Shown: positions 18,299 to 26,975, counted from the first letter of the stretch. The stretch is DNA of 62,447 nt from JBLNDG01 sp050261415 (GCA_050261415.1 JBLNDG010000045.1:1-62447), one strand, 5' to 3'. Notes: a model not told the origin generated them from the letters alone. Numbers and translations: made by a program.

Positions 18299-20194
18299 AT
18301 GAATAAAAAAGGAGCTCTGAAGGTTTTTATTTTTACTGTTATTCTTGTTTTTAGCATGAATGGTGCATCTGTTTATTCTGCGTCAGTTTATAAAAATGCA
18401 ATGAGTACAAAAAAGACTGCTCCGGCGGTCAAAGCTGATGCAGTTGATTATTCCGTAAGCAGCTACCAGCAGTACTGCGAGGCGTTGAATAAAGCGGCTT
18501 CGGAATTCAAGGAAAGCGTCAAAATTACAGTAAGCAACTATGATAAAAAGACATACGAATCACCAGATATAGTTGAGCAATTGGAAATAAAGTATGGAAA
18601 TCTGTTTTACCTAAAAACCATTGATTACAGTTGGGTGAATGGAGCCGCAAAGAATTCGGTAATAATGACGGTAAAGTTCAGCTATAAATATCCAAAGGAT
18701 AAGCTGCAGGCAATGACAAGGGAGCTCGGTACAAGGACCGACGCAATATTGAAAAATATAATCTCCTATGACATGACTTTATCTGATAAAGAGCTTGCAA
18801 TACATGATTATGTAGCAAAGAATGTCAGGTTCGATAAATCAGGAGAGCAAAAGGGGTCATATGCAGAAGAATCATATAGCCCTTATGGCGCATTGATTAA
18901 AGGAACAGCGAACAGCATAGGCTACGCCAGAGCGATGCAAATGCTTATGAGCAAGGTGGGTATTGAAAATATTATCGTATATGGCAAAGACAATACATGG
19001 AATATGGTGAAGCTGGATGGAGAGTACTACCATGTAGATGCCTGCGGTGACAATATTGAGGAGAAGGACGGAAGAATCATCGTAGTACATGATTATTTCA
19101 ATATATCCGATGAGGAAATGTCAAAAAAATCGGTATGGGATAGGGGTAAATACCCAAAGAGCAGCAGTATGAAGGCTAACTACTTCCAAATGAATAATAC
19201 TTTTGTTGACAGCCCTAAAGGGTTTTACAATGTTTTGAAGGATGGGATAGATGATGTCAGGGATATAATCAGTGTAAAGATAAAAGGATATAATGAAAAC
19301 CTTTATGATTTATATGCTACACTCGGTGATATCATTGATGACTATCCGGATCTGGATTATATAGACTTCAGCAAGACGGAGTATTATTCGGACGATGAGC
19401 TTGGCATTTTAAATGTAGTGATGGTCTATGACCAACCCAAGGAAAAACTGTTTTCCATGAAGAACCAGGTAAAGGAAAAGGTTGACCAGGTGGCTAAAAG
19501 CATTATAAAACCGGGTATGACCGACTATGAAAAGGAAAAGACAATACATGACTATATTATTTTCAATGCAAAATACAATAAAGCCGGAGCGGAAAAAAAT
19601 GATGTGCCTTTTGAGGAGCATGACGCATACGGGGTGCTTATTAAGGGTATAGGTGTTTGTGACAGCTATGCCGAAGCTTTTAAAATGCTGTTGGATAAGG
19701 CAGGAGTTGAAAGCATAATTGTAATTGGGGATCAGAAGGATGGGAAGGATGATAATATAGGCCATGCATGGAACATGGTAAAGCTTGGCGGCAAGTATTA
19801 TCATGTGGATGTTACCTGGGATGACCGCGAATATGATGATGGACAGAATGATTTGACCTATGATTATTTTAATCTTACCGATGAGAGAATGGCAAAGGAT
19901 CATATATGGAATACCAGTGACTATCCGAGTTGTACAAGCACCGATGAAAACTATTTCTATAAAAACGGAAAGGTTGTAAATAATAGAAGTCAAGCGGAAA
20001 GTCTGCTGCGAAGCAGTGCTGGCAATGGAGAAGTGGTTGTTGATATGCTGATAACAGACTTCAGCAGCGGCAGATATGATATCAGGGGAATGATATCCAA
20101 GGTTGTAAACAACAGGACATACAGGATTAAGAAGGCCACATGGACTACAAATGATATTCAGGGAGTCGTAAAAATTACTTTTGAATATTATTGA
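18299..20194 (+). CDS. secreted protein with two transglutaminase-like domains, the first degenerate
   Basis: A 631-residue exported protein. A signal peptide (ALKVFIFTVILVFSMNGASVYSA) is followed by two copies of one module, each an N-terminal helical part (EKTIHDYIIFNAKYNK; ELAIHDYVAKNVRFDK) and a transglutaminase core. Copy 2 has a complete Cys454-His489-Asp504 triad in GVCDSYAEAF, GHAWNMVK and HVDVTWDD. In copy 1 the aligned residues are Ser206, Asn232 and Asp247, so two of three are lost and it should be inactive. I chose ATG 18299, with GGAG ahead; the longer frame to 18134 overlaps spmB. It is probably a cell-surface protease or cross-linking protein. Confidence 0.85.
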   Translation: MNKKGALKVFIFTVILVFSMNGASVYSASVYKNAMSTKKTAPAVKADAVDYSVSSYQQYCEALNKAASEFKESVKITVSNYDKKTYESPDIVEQLEIKYGNLFYLKTIDYSWVNGAAKNSVIMTVKFSYKYPKDKLQAMTRELGTRTDAILKNIISYDMTLSDKELAIHDYVAKNVRFDKSGEQKGSYAEESYSPYGALIKGTANSIGYARAMQMLMSKVGIENIIVYGKDNTWNMVKLDGEYYHVDACGDNIEEKDGRIIVVHDYFNISDEEMSKKSVWDRGKYPKSSSMKANYFQMNNTFVDSPKGFYNVLKDGIDDVRDIISVKIKGYNENLYDLYATLGDIIDDYPDLDYIDFSKTEYYSDDELGILNVVMVYDQPKEKLFSMKNQVKEKVDQVAKSIIKPGMTDYEKEKTIHDYIIFNAKYNKAGAEKNDVPFEEHDAYGVLIKGIGVCDSYAEAFKMLLDKAGVESIIVIGDQKDGKDDNIGHAWNMVKLGGKYYHVDVTWDDREYDDGQNDLTYDYFNLTDERMAKDHIWNTSDYPSCTSTDENYFYKNGKVVNNRSQAESLLRSSAGNGEVVVDMLITDFSSGRYDIRGMISKVVNNRTYRIKKATWTTNDIQGVVKITFEYY

Positions 20195-20219
20195 CACATA
20201 TAAAAATTTATTGTATATT
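20191..20219 (+). promoter_or_regulatory. sigma-A promoter of the metG leader
   Basis: TTGACA (20191-20196), a 17-base spacer and TATATT (20214-20219). The -35 box overlaps the TGA stop of the preceding gene. Transcription would start about 20226, just ahead of T-box stem I. Confidence 0.75.
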
Positions 20220-20224
20220 TTTCA

Positions 20225-20520
20225 CATAAAGTAAAGATTACTAAGAATAATAGTGATGATGGGAAGAGTAAGTTGGCGTATATGTTCAAGAGAGCCGGGA
20301 AGGGTGAAAACCGGCACATCAAACCAACCGAACATGGCCCCTGAACTGTACAGGTGAGGCAGGTGCTAAGCTTGTACCGGAAGGCTGACGTTATACAGCA
20401 CAGTGATGAAACCATTTTGGGGAGTCACTTGGCAAGTTTTCTGCCGTGAGGCAGGAATGAATCAGGGTGGTAACACGAACAGCTCTCGTCCCTTTATGGG
20501 ATGGGGGCTTTTTTGTTTCT
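20225..20520 (+). ncRNA. T-box riboswitch, methionine-specific
   Basis: A leader of about 290 bases. Stem I carries GAAC-ATG-G at 20331-20337, giving specifier codon AUG (20334-20336), which reads methionine. The T-box sequence is AGGGTGGTAACACG at about 20464-20477; the bulge UGGU fits the A discriminator of tRNA-Met. It departs from the common TACCGCG form. The terminator stem (AGCTCTCGTCCC / GGGATGGGGGCT) ends in TTTTTTG at about 20511-20517. Uncharged tRNA-Met would stabilise the antiterminator and switch on metG. Confidence 0.9.
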
Positions 20521-20543
20521 TATATATTAAAGGAGGAATAAAA

Positions 20544-22529
20544 ATGAACGAAAAGAAAACCTTTTATATTACAACACCTATTTATTACCCCAGTGACAAG
20601 CTTCATATCGGCCACTCCTATACTACTGTGGCTGCTGATGCTGCTGCCAGATTCAAGAGAATGCTGGGTTACGATGTAATGTTCCTTACAGGAACTGATG
20701 AGCACGGCCAAAAAATCCAGAGGAAAGCAGAAGAAAAGGGTGTAACGCCAAAGCGGTACGTAGATGAAATAGTTGCAGGAATCAAGGAACTCTGGAAGCT
20801 TCTTGAGATAAGCAACGACAAATTCATAAGAACCACCGACAAGCAGCATGAAGAAGCGGTTCAGAAGATTTTCAAAAAGCTCTACGACCAGGGCGACATA
20901 TACAAGAGTGAATATGAAGGCTGGTACTGTACACCCTGTGAATCCTTCTGGACTGAAAGACAGCTGGTAGATGGAAAATGCCCTGACTGTGGAAGGGATG
21001 TCGAGCTTACCAAGGAAGAAAGCTACTTCTTCAAACTGTCCAAATACCAGGATAGACTTATAAAGTATATTGAAGAGCATCCTGATTTCATACAGCCACC
21101 GACCAGACAGAATGAGATGCTTAACAATTTCCTGAGACCGGGCCTTGACGACCTCTGCGTTTCCAGAACATCTTTCAACTGGGGCATACCTGTAACCTTT
21201 GATGAAAAGCATGTTATATATGTTTGGATTGACGCACTTTCAAATTATATAACGGCACAAGGCTATTTGAGCGGAGATGATTCCGATTACAGGAAATATT
21301 GGCCTGCCGATGTGCAGCTGGTAGGTAAAGAGATTGTACGTTTTCATACAATCATATGGCCTATAATGCTGATGGCTTTAGGAGAACCTCTTCCCAAGCA
21401 GGTTTTTGGTCACGGCTGGCTTGTACTTGAGGGCGGAAAGATGTCCAAATCTAAGGGCAATGTTGTTGATCCTGTTGTACTGGTTCAAAAATATGGTGTT
21501 GATGCTATAAGATACTTCCTACTTCGAGAGGTTCCCTTCGGTTCGGACGGTACCTATTCCGAGGAAGCGCTGGTCAACAGGCTTAATTCTGATTTGGCCA
21601 ATGACCTTGGAAACCTTCTGTCCAGGACAGTAACAATGATAGATAAATACTTCGGAGGAGTGATACCGGCTCCGGTAAGTACGGGAGACCCGTTGGATGC
21701 TAGTCTTATAGGGCTGGCTGAAGAGACTTCCGCAAAGGTTGAAGAACTGATGGATAAACTCCTGTTCTCCAATGCTCTTACTGAAATATGGAAGCTTATA
21801 AGCAGGACAAACAAATATATTGATGAGACAATGCCCTGGGCTCTTGCAAAGGATGAAGCAAAGAAGAGCAGGCTTGCTGCGGTTATGTACAATCTTGCGG
21901 AATCCTTAAGGGTGACTGCGGTTATGATAACTCCGTTCATGCCGAATACACCTGTTAAAATATTCGAACAGCTCGGTATAAATGAAGAAAGCTTAAAGGC
22001 ATGGGACAGTATAAAGAAGTTTGGTGCCTTAAAGGCGGGAACTGTTGTAAGAAAGGGCGAAATCATATTCCCAAGGGTCGACTTTACAAAGGAAGAACAG
22101 GCAGCACAAAAACAGCCGGCAGCACAAAAACAGCCGGGTAAGGTGGAAAAGGCTGAAAAGAAGGAAGCTCCAAAACAGCCTGCAAAGGAAGAGAGTAAGG
22201 AAGACGGTTATATCACTATAGATGACTTTGCAAAGGTTGATTTAAGGGTTGCTAAAGTTCTGGAGTGCGAGAAGATTGAAGGCTCCGACAAGTTATTGAA
22301 ACTGCAGCTGGACTTGGGCAGCGAGAAGCGCCAGGTGGTATCAGGCATTGCAAAGTATTATAAGCCGGAGGACCTGGTTGGCAAAAATGTGGTATTGGTG
22401 GCTAATCTGAAGCCGGTTAAGCTCCGTGGAGTGGAATCCAACGGAATGATACTTGCTGCAGCAAATGATGAAACGGTTACAGTTGTAACCCCTCTCGCAG
22501 GAATTGAACCGGGCACGCAAGTAAGATAG
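20544..22529 (+). CDS. metG: methionyl-tRNA synthetase
   Basis: A 661-residue cytoplasmic enzyme charging tRNA-Met. The class I HIGH motif is HIGHSY (about residue 21). A zinc knuckle follows, with CTPC and CPDC, so four cysteines. The KMSKS motif is GGKMSKSKGNVVDP at about residue 300. A lysine-, alanine- and glutamine-rich linker (repeat AAQKQP) leads to a C-terminal EMAP/Trbp111-type tRNA-binding domain (DDFAKVDLRVAKVLECE ... LRGVESNGMILAA). I chose ATG 20544 behind AAAGGAGGAATAAA; longer frames run into the T-box leader. Confidence 0.97.
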   Translation: MNEKKTFYITTPIYYPSDKLHIGHSYTTVAADAAARFKRMLGYDVMFLTGTDEHGQKIQRKAEEKGVTPKRYVDEIVAGIKELWKLLEISNDKFIRTTDKQHEEAVQKIFKKLYDQGDIYKSEYEGWYCTPCESFWTERQLVDGKCPDCGRDVELTKEESYFFKLSKYQDRLIKYIEEHPDFIQPPTRQNEMLNNFLRPGLDDLCVSRTSFNWGIPVTFDEKHVIYVWIDALSNYITAQGYLSGDDSDYRKYWPADVQLVGKEIVRFHTIIWPIMLMALGEPLPKQVFGHGWLVLEGGKMSKSKGNVVDPVVLVQKYGVDAIRYFLLREVPFGSDGTYSEEALVNRLNSDLANDLGNLLSRTVTMIDKYFGGVIPAPVSTGDPLDASLIGLAEETSAKVEELMDKLLFSNALTEIWKLISRTNKYIDETMPWALAKDEAKKSRLAAVMYNLAESLRVTAVMITPFMPNTPVKIFEQLGINEESLKAWDSIKKFGALKAGTVVRKGEIIFPRVDFTKEEQAAQKQPAAQKQPGKVEKAEKKEAPKQPAKEESKEDGYITIDDFAKVDLRVAKVLECEKIEGSDKLLKLQLDLGSEKRQVVSGIAKYYKPEDLVGKNVVLVANLKPVKLRGVESNGMILAAANDETVTVVTPLAGIEPGTQVR

Positions 22530-22547
22530 AAAGAAGTGATACAGCAG

Positions 22548-23312
22548 ATGCTTTTTGATACACATGCTCATTTGGATGATGAAAGGTTTGATGAAGACAG
22601 GGAAAGCGTAATAAAACAATGTACCGAAGATGGGGTGGATTTGATACTTAACGCGGGAAGCAATATTGAAACCTCGGTAAAATCCATATCCCTCTCCAAG
22701 GAATACCCTTTCATATATGCGGCTGTTGGAGTGCATCCACATGATGCTTCATCGATGGATGAGAATACTGCCGGTGTCATTGCAAGTCTGGCAGAGAATA
22801 AGAAAGTAAGGGCAATAGGAGAAATAGGACTTGACTATCACTATGACTTTTCTTCGAGGGATGTGCAGCAAAAGAGGTTTATTGAGCAGATCGACCTGGC
22901 GAGACAATTGAAGCTCCCGATAATTGTACATGACAGGGAAGCTCACGGCGATGTGATGGAGATATTTAAGAAGGCTTCAATAGAGCAGGTAGGAGGAGTT
23001 GTTCACAGCTTTTCCGGAAGTGCCGAGATGGCCAAGGAATGCCTCAGAATGGGGCTATACCTGTCCATAGGCGGACCGGTAACCTTCCAGAATTCGAGAA
23101 AGACTGTTGAAGCGGTCCGGGAAATACCTCTTGATATGCTGCTTATTGAGACTGACAGCCCATATCTCACTCCCGTACCTCACAGGGGAAAACGGAACTA
23201 TCCCGGATATGTCAGGCTGGTAGCAGAAAAGGTTGCGGAAATCAAAGGGATAAGCTTTGAGGAAGTTGCGCAGGGGACAATGGAAAACGGGAAGCGGCTA
23301 TTTGGAATTTAA
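22548..23312 (+). CDS. tatD: TatD family metal-dependent hydrolase/DNase
   Basis: A 254-residue TIM-barrel hydrolase with the metal ligands in LFDTHAHLDDERFDED, GEIGLDYHYDFS, PIIVHDREAHGD, VVHSFSGS and LIETDSPYLTPVPHRGKRNYP. TatD proteins act as 3'-5' exonucleases or deoxyribonucleases. The gene lies right after metG, a common arrangement in Bacillota. I prefer ATG 22548; a GTG at 22536 is also in frame but adds only four residues. A radical SAM protein of the family usually linked to tatD lies further downstream at 24842. Confidence 0.93.
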   Translation: MLFDTHAHLDDERFDEDRESVIKQCTEDGVDLILNAGSNIETSVKSISLSKEYPFIYAAVGVHPHDASSMDENTAGVIASLAENKKVRAIGEIGLDYHYDFSSRDVQQKRFIEQIDLARQLKLPIIVHDREAHGDVMEIFKKASIEQVGGVVHSFSGSAEMAKECLRMGLYLSIGGPVTFQNSRKTVEAVREIPLDMLLIETDSPYLTPVPHRGKRNYPGYVRLVAEKVAEIKGISFEEVAQGTMENGKRLFGI

Positions 23313-23313
23313 T

Positions 23314-23354
23314 AAAAAAGGCATGTATAAATATTAGTTATACATGCCTTTTTT
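23314..23354 (+). terminator. terminator after tatD
   Basis: AAAAAAGGCATGTATAA and its exact complement TTATACATGCCTTTTTT surround a 7-base loop, giving a strong intrinsic terminator that may act in both directions. Confidence 0.92.
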
Positions 23355-23589
23355 ATCACCCGGTACTCTTTTAATAAATAGCGGTATTTAAAGAGCAAAC
23401 CAGCCCAACAGATCAGCTGCAGCATGGATACAATTACAAAAAACAGGGTGCATGCAGATTATTCCACATACACCTTCCGTTCCACTTGTTCACTACAAAT
23501 ATTAAATGTTATAATGAATTAACTGAGTGCAACCTATTATTATGTGCTTTTCTAATTACAACACATTTAGACAAAAACAACCATTTTAT

Positions 23590-23823
23590 CTACAATTTAT
23601 TAAGGTACTCAGAAAATTCCTTCTCACTGGCAAACCCTAATTGCTTAACATATTTATGAAACGTCCCGCTTGCAATATCGTCCCCTTCAACATGGGGATG
23701 AACTGCAATTCTGACTAAGTTCCCATTAATAACTCCTGACCAAAGACGGCCCTTCTTAGTCTGCTTACATTGTAAGCCCAATGATTTACAGACTATTTCC
23801 AGCTGGCGAAAAGAACACACCAT
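23590..23823 (-). CDS. HicA-like toxin (putative mRNA interferase)
   Basis: A 77-residue protein resembling HicA: an N-terminal RQLEIVCKSLGLQCKQTKKG, then HPHVEGDDIASGTFHKYVKQLGF, which matches the HicA C-terminal pattern before the final helix. The usual active-site His in the GSH motif after the first helix is not seen (KKGRLWSG instead), so activity is uncertain. It follows the antitoxin gene 22 bases downstream, with its own GAGGTG site. In known systems HicA cuts translated mRNA and is held by HicB. Confidence 0.65.
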   Translation of the reverse strand: MVCSFRQLEIVCKSLGLQCKQTKKGRLWSGVINGNLVRIAVHPHVEGDDIASGTFHKYVKQLGFASEKEFSEYLNKL

Positions 23824-23845
23824 AAGAAAAACACCTCGACTTAGA

Positions 23846-24454
23846 CTAATCTAAGCCCAATACCTTAATCATCTCGGTTTTGTCCTCACAATGTCTTATT
23901 CTTTCATAATATGGGAGCATTTTCTTTGAATTTTCGATTCGCAAATAAAGCTCAACGTTTTCAAAATAATCCTCTGTAAGAGCTATTATGTTATCGAGTA
24001 AAACGTCTATTGCTTCTTCCTTTGTTTTACCCTGTCCGTCTGCATCCAGTTCCTCTACAGAAGCAACGTATTGTTTTGTAACATCATCGAAAGTAATCTT
24101 GGTATTGAACTTGCAACATGAATCCAGCATTATCCTTAACAAGTCTGTTGATATGATTGAAACCGTTTTACCTCCCTTTACGGCATTATTTGCGGTCAAG
24201 ACTTCCTGGAAATTGTTTATTGCTTTAGAAATACACTCAGATAAATTATTTCGCAGCGACCTCATCCCTACTACTTCACTAGCGAACAACTTATCATTCG
24301 TTGATACAGTTGTCGTCATATCTTGCTTACCCCCTTCACATAACGGTCTTTTGCCACCGTCAAGGCCCTCACATTTATTACTACTCTCCCCTATTCTTTT
24401 TCTTATATCTGTATTGTTATCGCATATATTTTTTTTGTTGTTAACATTACCCAT
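23846..24454 (-). CDS. HicB-like antitoxin with Phd/YefM-like N-terminal part
   Basis: A 202-residue protein ahead of the HicA-like toxin gene. Residues about 60-115 (MRSLRNNLSECISKAIN ... GGKTVSIISTDLLRIM) resemble the DNA-binding half of Phd/YefM antitoxins. Residues about 125-170 (QYVASVEELDADGQGKTKEEAIDVLL) are the HicB toxin-neutralising fold. The first 45 residues are low-complexity. A second start at ATG 24319 has its own site (AGGGGGT), so either the long or a 157-residue form may be made; the long form has GGAGGT 11 bases ahead. The order antitoxin then toxin is usual for autoregulated modules. Confidence 0.6.
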   Translation of the reverse strand: MGNVNNKKNICDNNTDIRKRIGESSNKCEGLDGGKRPLCEGGKQDMTTTVSTNDKLFASEVVGMRSLRNNLSECISKAINNFQEVLTANNAVKGGKTVSIISTDLLRIMLDSCCKFNTKITFDDVTKQYVASVEELDADGQGKTKEEAIDVLLDNIIALTEDYFENVELYLRIENSKKMLPYYERIRHCEDKTEMIKVLGLD

Positions 24455-24577
24455 AGTCTTAACCTACCTCCAGTATATCAATATGTGTTAACTGTGTCAA
24501 GTGTGTACACACGCTACATATATATTATTTCTTAATTTTCGGCAAAGTATACAGACCAGTTATGCCAGGGTAAAAAA

Positions 24578-24597
24578 ATAGTGCTTCGAAGTACTAT
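24578..24597 (-). terminator. minus-strand terminator
   Basis: The near-perfect dyad ATAGTGCTTCGAAGTACTAT, read on the minus strand, is followed by TTTTTTTACC. It would stop leftward transcription ahead of the toxin-antitoxin pair and lies on the stop codon of the small frame at 24594-24686. Confidence 0.6.
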
Positions 24598-24686
24598 CTG
24601 TCAATATCTATATCCTTTGCCAAGACCTTGGTTAAGCCCTTTGTTATGGATATGTCTTTCTCAACTGTCTTATCTATAACGCTCAT
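24594..24686 (-). CDS. possible 30-residue small protein or gene remnant
   Basis: A short frame, MSVIDKTVEKDISITKGL and twelve more residues, ends with a TAG inside a terminator hairpin that carries a T-run. The composition is amphipathic and helix-like, as in a real protein end. The same frame is open upstream to about 24719 without a start. No good ribosome site precedes the ATG. It could be a small protein or the 3' end of a lost gene. I do not recognise the family. Confidence 0.3.
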   Translation of the reverse strand: MSVIDKTVEKDISITKGLTKVLAKDIDIDR

Positions 24687-24841
24687 GGCAATTGTATAAG
24701 TTTGGTTTATATAGTAAAATTAACACAAATAGAGAAATTGTACGGCTAGGTTGTAAAAATAATTGTAATAATGACAAAACTACAAACATATAAATTCTAT
24801 TGGAGCTGTTTTTTTAGGAAAATGCCGGCGGAGGGGTTTTC

Positions 24842-25420
24842 ATGATTACCTATGAGATTAAAAACTCGCTCTATATAAATTTAACCAATAAATGTACGAA
24901 TAATTGCTGTTTCTGTATAAGGAACCATCCCGAGGGGCTTGGTTATGATTTGTGGCTTGAGAAGGAACCGAGCGCAGGAGAAGTGACAGACAGCATTATT
25001 AATCCTGCAGAATATGAGGAAATAGTGTTTTGCGGCTATGGCGAACCTTTGGTACGGCTCAGGGAGGTTGTTGAGATAAGCAAGCATCTCAAGAAATCCG
25101 GTGCCAGGGTCAGGATTAATACCAACGGCCAGGCTAACCTGATATGGGGAAGGAATGTAGTGCCGGAGTTCCGCGGATTGATTGATTCAATATCTATAAG
25201 CTTGAACGCAAAAGATGCGGAGGAGTACCAAAAAATATGCAAACCGGACTATGGGGAATCAGCTTATGCCTCAATATTGGATTTTTCAAGAGAATGTATG
25301 AAATATATACCGGAGGTATGCCTTTCTGTTGTGGATATAATACCTGCTTATGATATAGAGGTATGCAGGAAAATTGCCGTGGAAATCGGGGCAGGCTTCA
25401 GGGTCAGGCATTATTATTAG
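24842..25420 (+). CDS. radical SAM protein of the TatD-associated family
   Basis: A 192-residue radical SAM protein. The iron-sulfur motif is CTNNCCFC (CxxxCxxC) at residues 18-25, followed by EIVFCGYGEPLVRL (the glycine-rich SAM strand) and VRINTNGQANL. The short length and the start ITYEIKNSLYINLTNKC match the small family that is usually encoded beside tatD; no reaction is established for it. Here tatD lies 1.5 kb upstream, separated by the toxin-antitoxin pair. It starts behind GGAGGGG. Confidence 0.8.
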   Translation: MITYEIKNSLYINLTNKCTNNCCFCIRNHPEGLGYDLWLEKEPSAGEVTDSIINPAEYEEIVFCGYGEPLVRLREVVEISKHLKKSGARVRINTNGQANLIWGRNVVPEFRGLIDSISISLNAKDAEEYQKICKPDYGESAYASILDFSRECMKYIPEVCLSVVDIIPAYDIEVCRKIAVEIGAGFRVRHYY

Positions 25421-25462
25421 CAGGCATATTGAAGCTTGTGAATAATTTTTGGCTTGTACATT

Positions 25463-25571
25463 GCTAGTGCCTTAAATATTTTGTTCCACAAAATATTTTT
25501 GCATGCTTATATGCAAAAACCATAACTTCAACATTTTATTACTTGTTGAAGTTTGTGGTTTTTACACTAGT
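25463..25571 (-). repeat. structured repeat element, copy B (109 bp)
   Basis: Second copy of the element at 657-764, in the opposite orientation. It has the same ACTAGTG and GCACTAG ends, an identical 18-base core GTTGAAGTTATGGTTTTT, and the same two internal hairpins. Here the first hairpin is almost fully paired, and the second is AAATATTTT / AAAATATTT around GTGGAAC. Many differences from copy A keep pairing (CC against GG here; TT wobbling with GG in A). It stands between the radical SAM gene and the 3D-domain protein gene. Confidence 0.75.
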
Positions 25572-25674
25572 TGAATATTTTTTATTTATTTGGCAAGAAT
25601 AAACAATGTGAAGCCTAGAAACCTTCACGTGACTGGAAGTCCGGACATAGAACTTTTGCTAATAGACCAAAAAT

Positions 25675-25703
25675 TTGACAACAAAAGCAAATAAGGATAA
25701 AAT
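25675..25703 (+). promoter_or_regulatory. sigma-A promoter for the 3D-domain protein gene
   Basis: TTGACA (25675-25680), a 17-base spacer and TAAAAT (25698-25703). Start would be near 25710, leaving a leader of about 190 bases. The leader contains two stem-loops: TGAAATATTT / AAATATTTCA (25721-25752), and CCGGATGC / GCATCCGG (about 25842-25875) just before the ribosome site. Confidence 0.7.
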
Positions 25704-25901
25704 AAACCTACCATGCTTTATGAAATATTTTACATTATGTGGAAATATTTCATGGAATATGGTGGTTAAAAAATGTTCGTTTGAACACATACTCAATTTA
25801 GTGCAAGGAGCATTTGACTTGTCAGATACTCCGCGCAACGGCCGGATGCGTAAAATAGGCATAAAAATGCATCCGGTATAGGTCAAAAAGGAGGTTGAAT
25901 A

Positions 25902-26939
25902 ATGAAAATAAACTTGAAGAACTTCAAGAGTTTATTTTCGGTTAAGCTTGTTGCAGTTGCTGCAATATGCTTAATATTCGCTACATCTTTTGCCTACAGT
26001 GCGATGAAAAAGGACATTACCATTGAGGATATTGACGGTGTAAAAAGCATAAGTACCTTTAAAAATACTGTCGGAGATGTGCTGGAAGAAAATAAAATTG
26101 TTGTAGAGGCCCATGACAAAATAAATGTGGATATGGCAGACAAGTTAAAAGACGGTTTGAGTATTAAAATATCCAGAGCAAAAAGGGTTACCATTAAGGC
26201 TGATGGTAAAAGCACAACAATTTTTACAGTATTGCCCGATGTTAAAGGTGCACTGAAGGATGCACAGATCCAGGTCGGGGCGAAGGATAGGGTTGAACCC
26301 GGTTTGGATGCAGCACTTAAAGAAAACGCAGAAATAAAAGTAGTACGTATAGAAGAAAAATTGGTAACACAGAACGTAAAAATGGAATTTAGCAATGAAA
26401 TAAAGAAAAACGATAAGCTTGACAAGGGCCTGGTGCATGAATTGAAGAAGGGGCAGCCGGGGATGAAGGAACTGTCAATAAAGGTTGTTTATGAAGATGG
26501 TAAGGAAGCTGGTAGGGAAATAGTCGGCGAAAAGGTATTGAAGCAGCCTGTCAACGGAGTCATTGAAGAGGGTACCAGAACTACCCTGGTGTCTTCGAGA
26601 GGACAGGTTACAAGGTTTGTAAGAGCAATAAGAATGGTGGCAACAGCTTATGATGCGACTTATGAAAGCACCGGAAAGAAACCGGGACATCCGCAGTATG
26701 GAATTACCTATACAGGATTGAGAGTAAAACCGGGTATTGTTGCTGTAGACCCCAAAGTAATTCCTCTTGGAACCTGGCTTTATATCGAAGGCTATGGAGA
26801 AGCTCTTGCGGCGGATATAGGCGGCGCAATAAAGGGCAACAGGATAGACCTGTATTATGAATCGCCAAGAGATGTTTCGCGATATGGAAAGCGGGCTGTG
26901 AATGTATATATACTTGATAAGCCCAGATACAAGTTTTAA
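25902..26939 (+). CDS. exported G5/3D-domain cell-wall protein (YabE/RpfB-like)
   Basis: A 345-residue protein with an N-terminal membrane/signal segment (SVKLVAVAAICLIFATSFAYSA). DUF348 (ubiquitin-like) repeats follow at about residues 40-150 (ITIEDIDGVKSISTFKNTVGDVL, VTIKADGKSTTIFTV). A G5 domain lies at about 150-225 (VTQNVKMEFSNEIKKNDKL). The C-terminal 3D domain has VATAYDAT, YTGLRVKPGIVAVDPKVIPLGT and ADIGGAIKGNRIDLYY, whose three Asp residues give the name. Related proteins are peptidoglycan hydrolases acting on resting or germinating cells. The gene sits just before rnmV and rsmA, as yabE does in Bacillus. Confidence 0.9.
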   Translation: MKINLKNFKSLFSVKLVAVAAICLIFATSFAYSAMKKDITIEDIDGVKSISTFKNTVGDVLEENKIVVEAHDKINVDMADKLKDGLSIKISRAKRVTIKADGKSTTIFTVLPDVKGALKDAQIQVGAKDRVEPGLDAALKENAEIKVVRIEEKLVTQNVKMEFSNEIKKNDKLDKGLVHELKKGQPGMKELSIKVVYEDGKEAGREIVGEKVLKQPVNGVIEEGTRTTLVSSRGQVTRFVRAIRMVATAYDATYESTGKKPGHPQYGITYTGLRVKPGIVAVDPKVIPLGTWLYIEGYGEALAADIGGAIKGNRIDLYYESPRDVSRYGKRAVNVYILDKPRYKF

Positions 26940-26941
26940 TA

Positions 26942-26975
26942 AATTTATCCACAGGATTGCTCCTGTGGATAAATT
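26942..26975 (+). terminator. hairpin after 3D-domain protein gene
   Basis: A perfect 15-bp stem (AATTTATCCACAGGA / TCCTGTGGATAAATT) with loop TTGC. No T-run follows, so it may be an mRNA-stabilising end rather than a strong terminator. Confidence 0.55.

Noticed and set aside
20403..20543. N-terminal extension of metG by 47 residues
   Set aside because: It runs through the T-box antiterminator and terminator; the true ATG at 20544 has a strong ribosome site.
25675..25881. A 68-residue plus-strand frame ahead of the 3D-domain gene
   Set aside because: It overlaps the consensus promoter and both leader stems, lacks a ribosome site and has no protein-like features.
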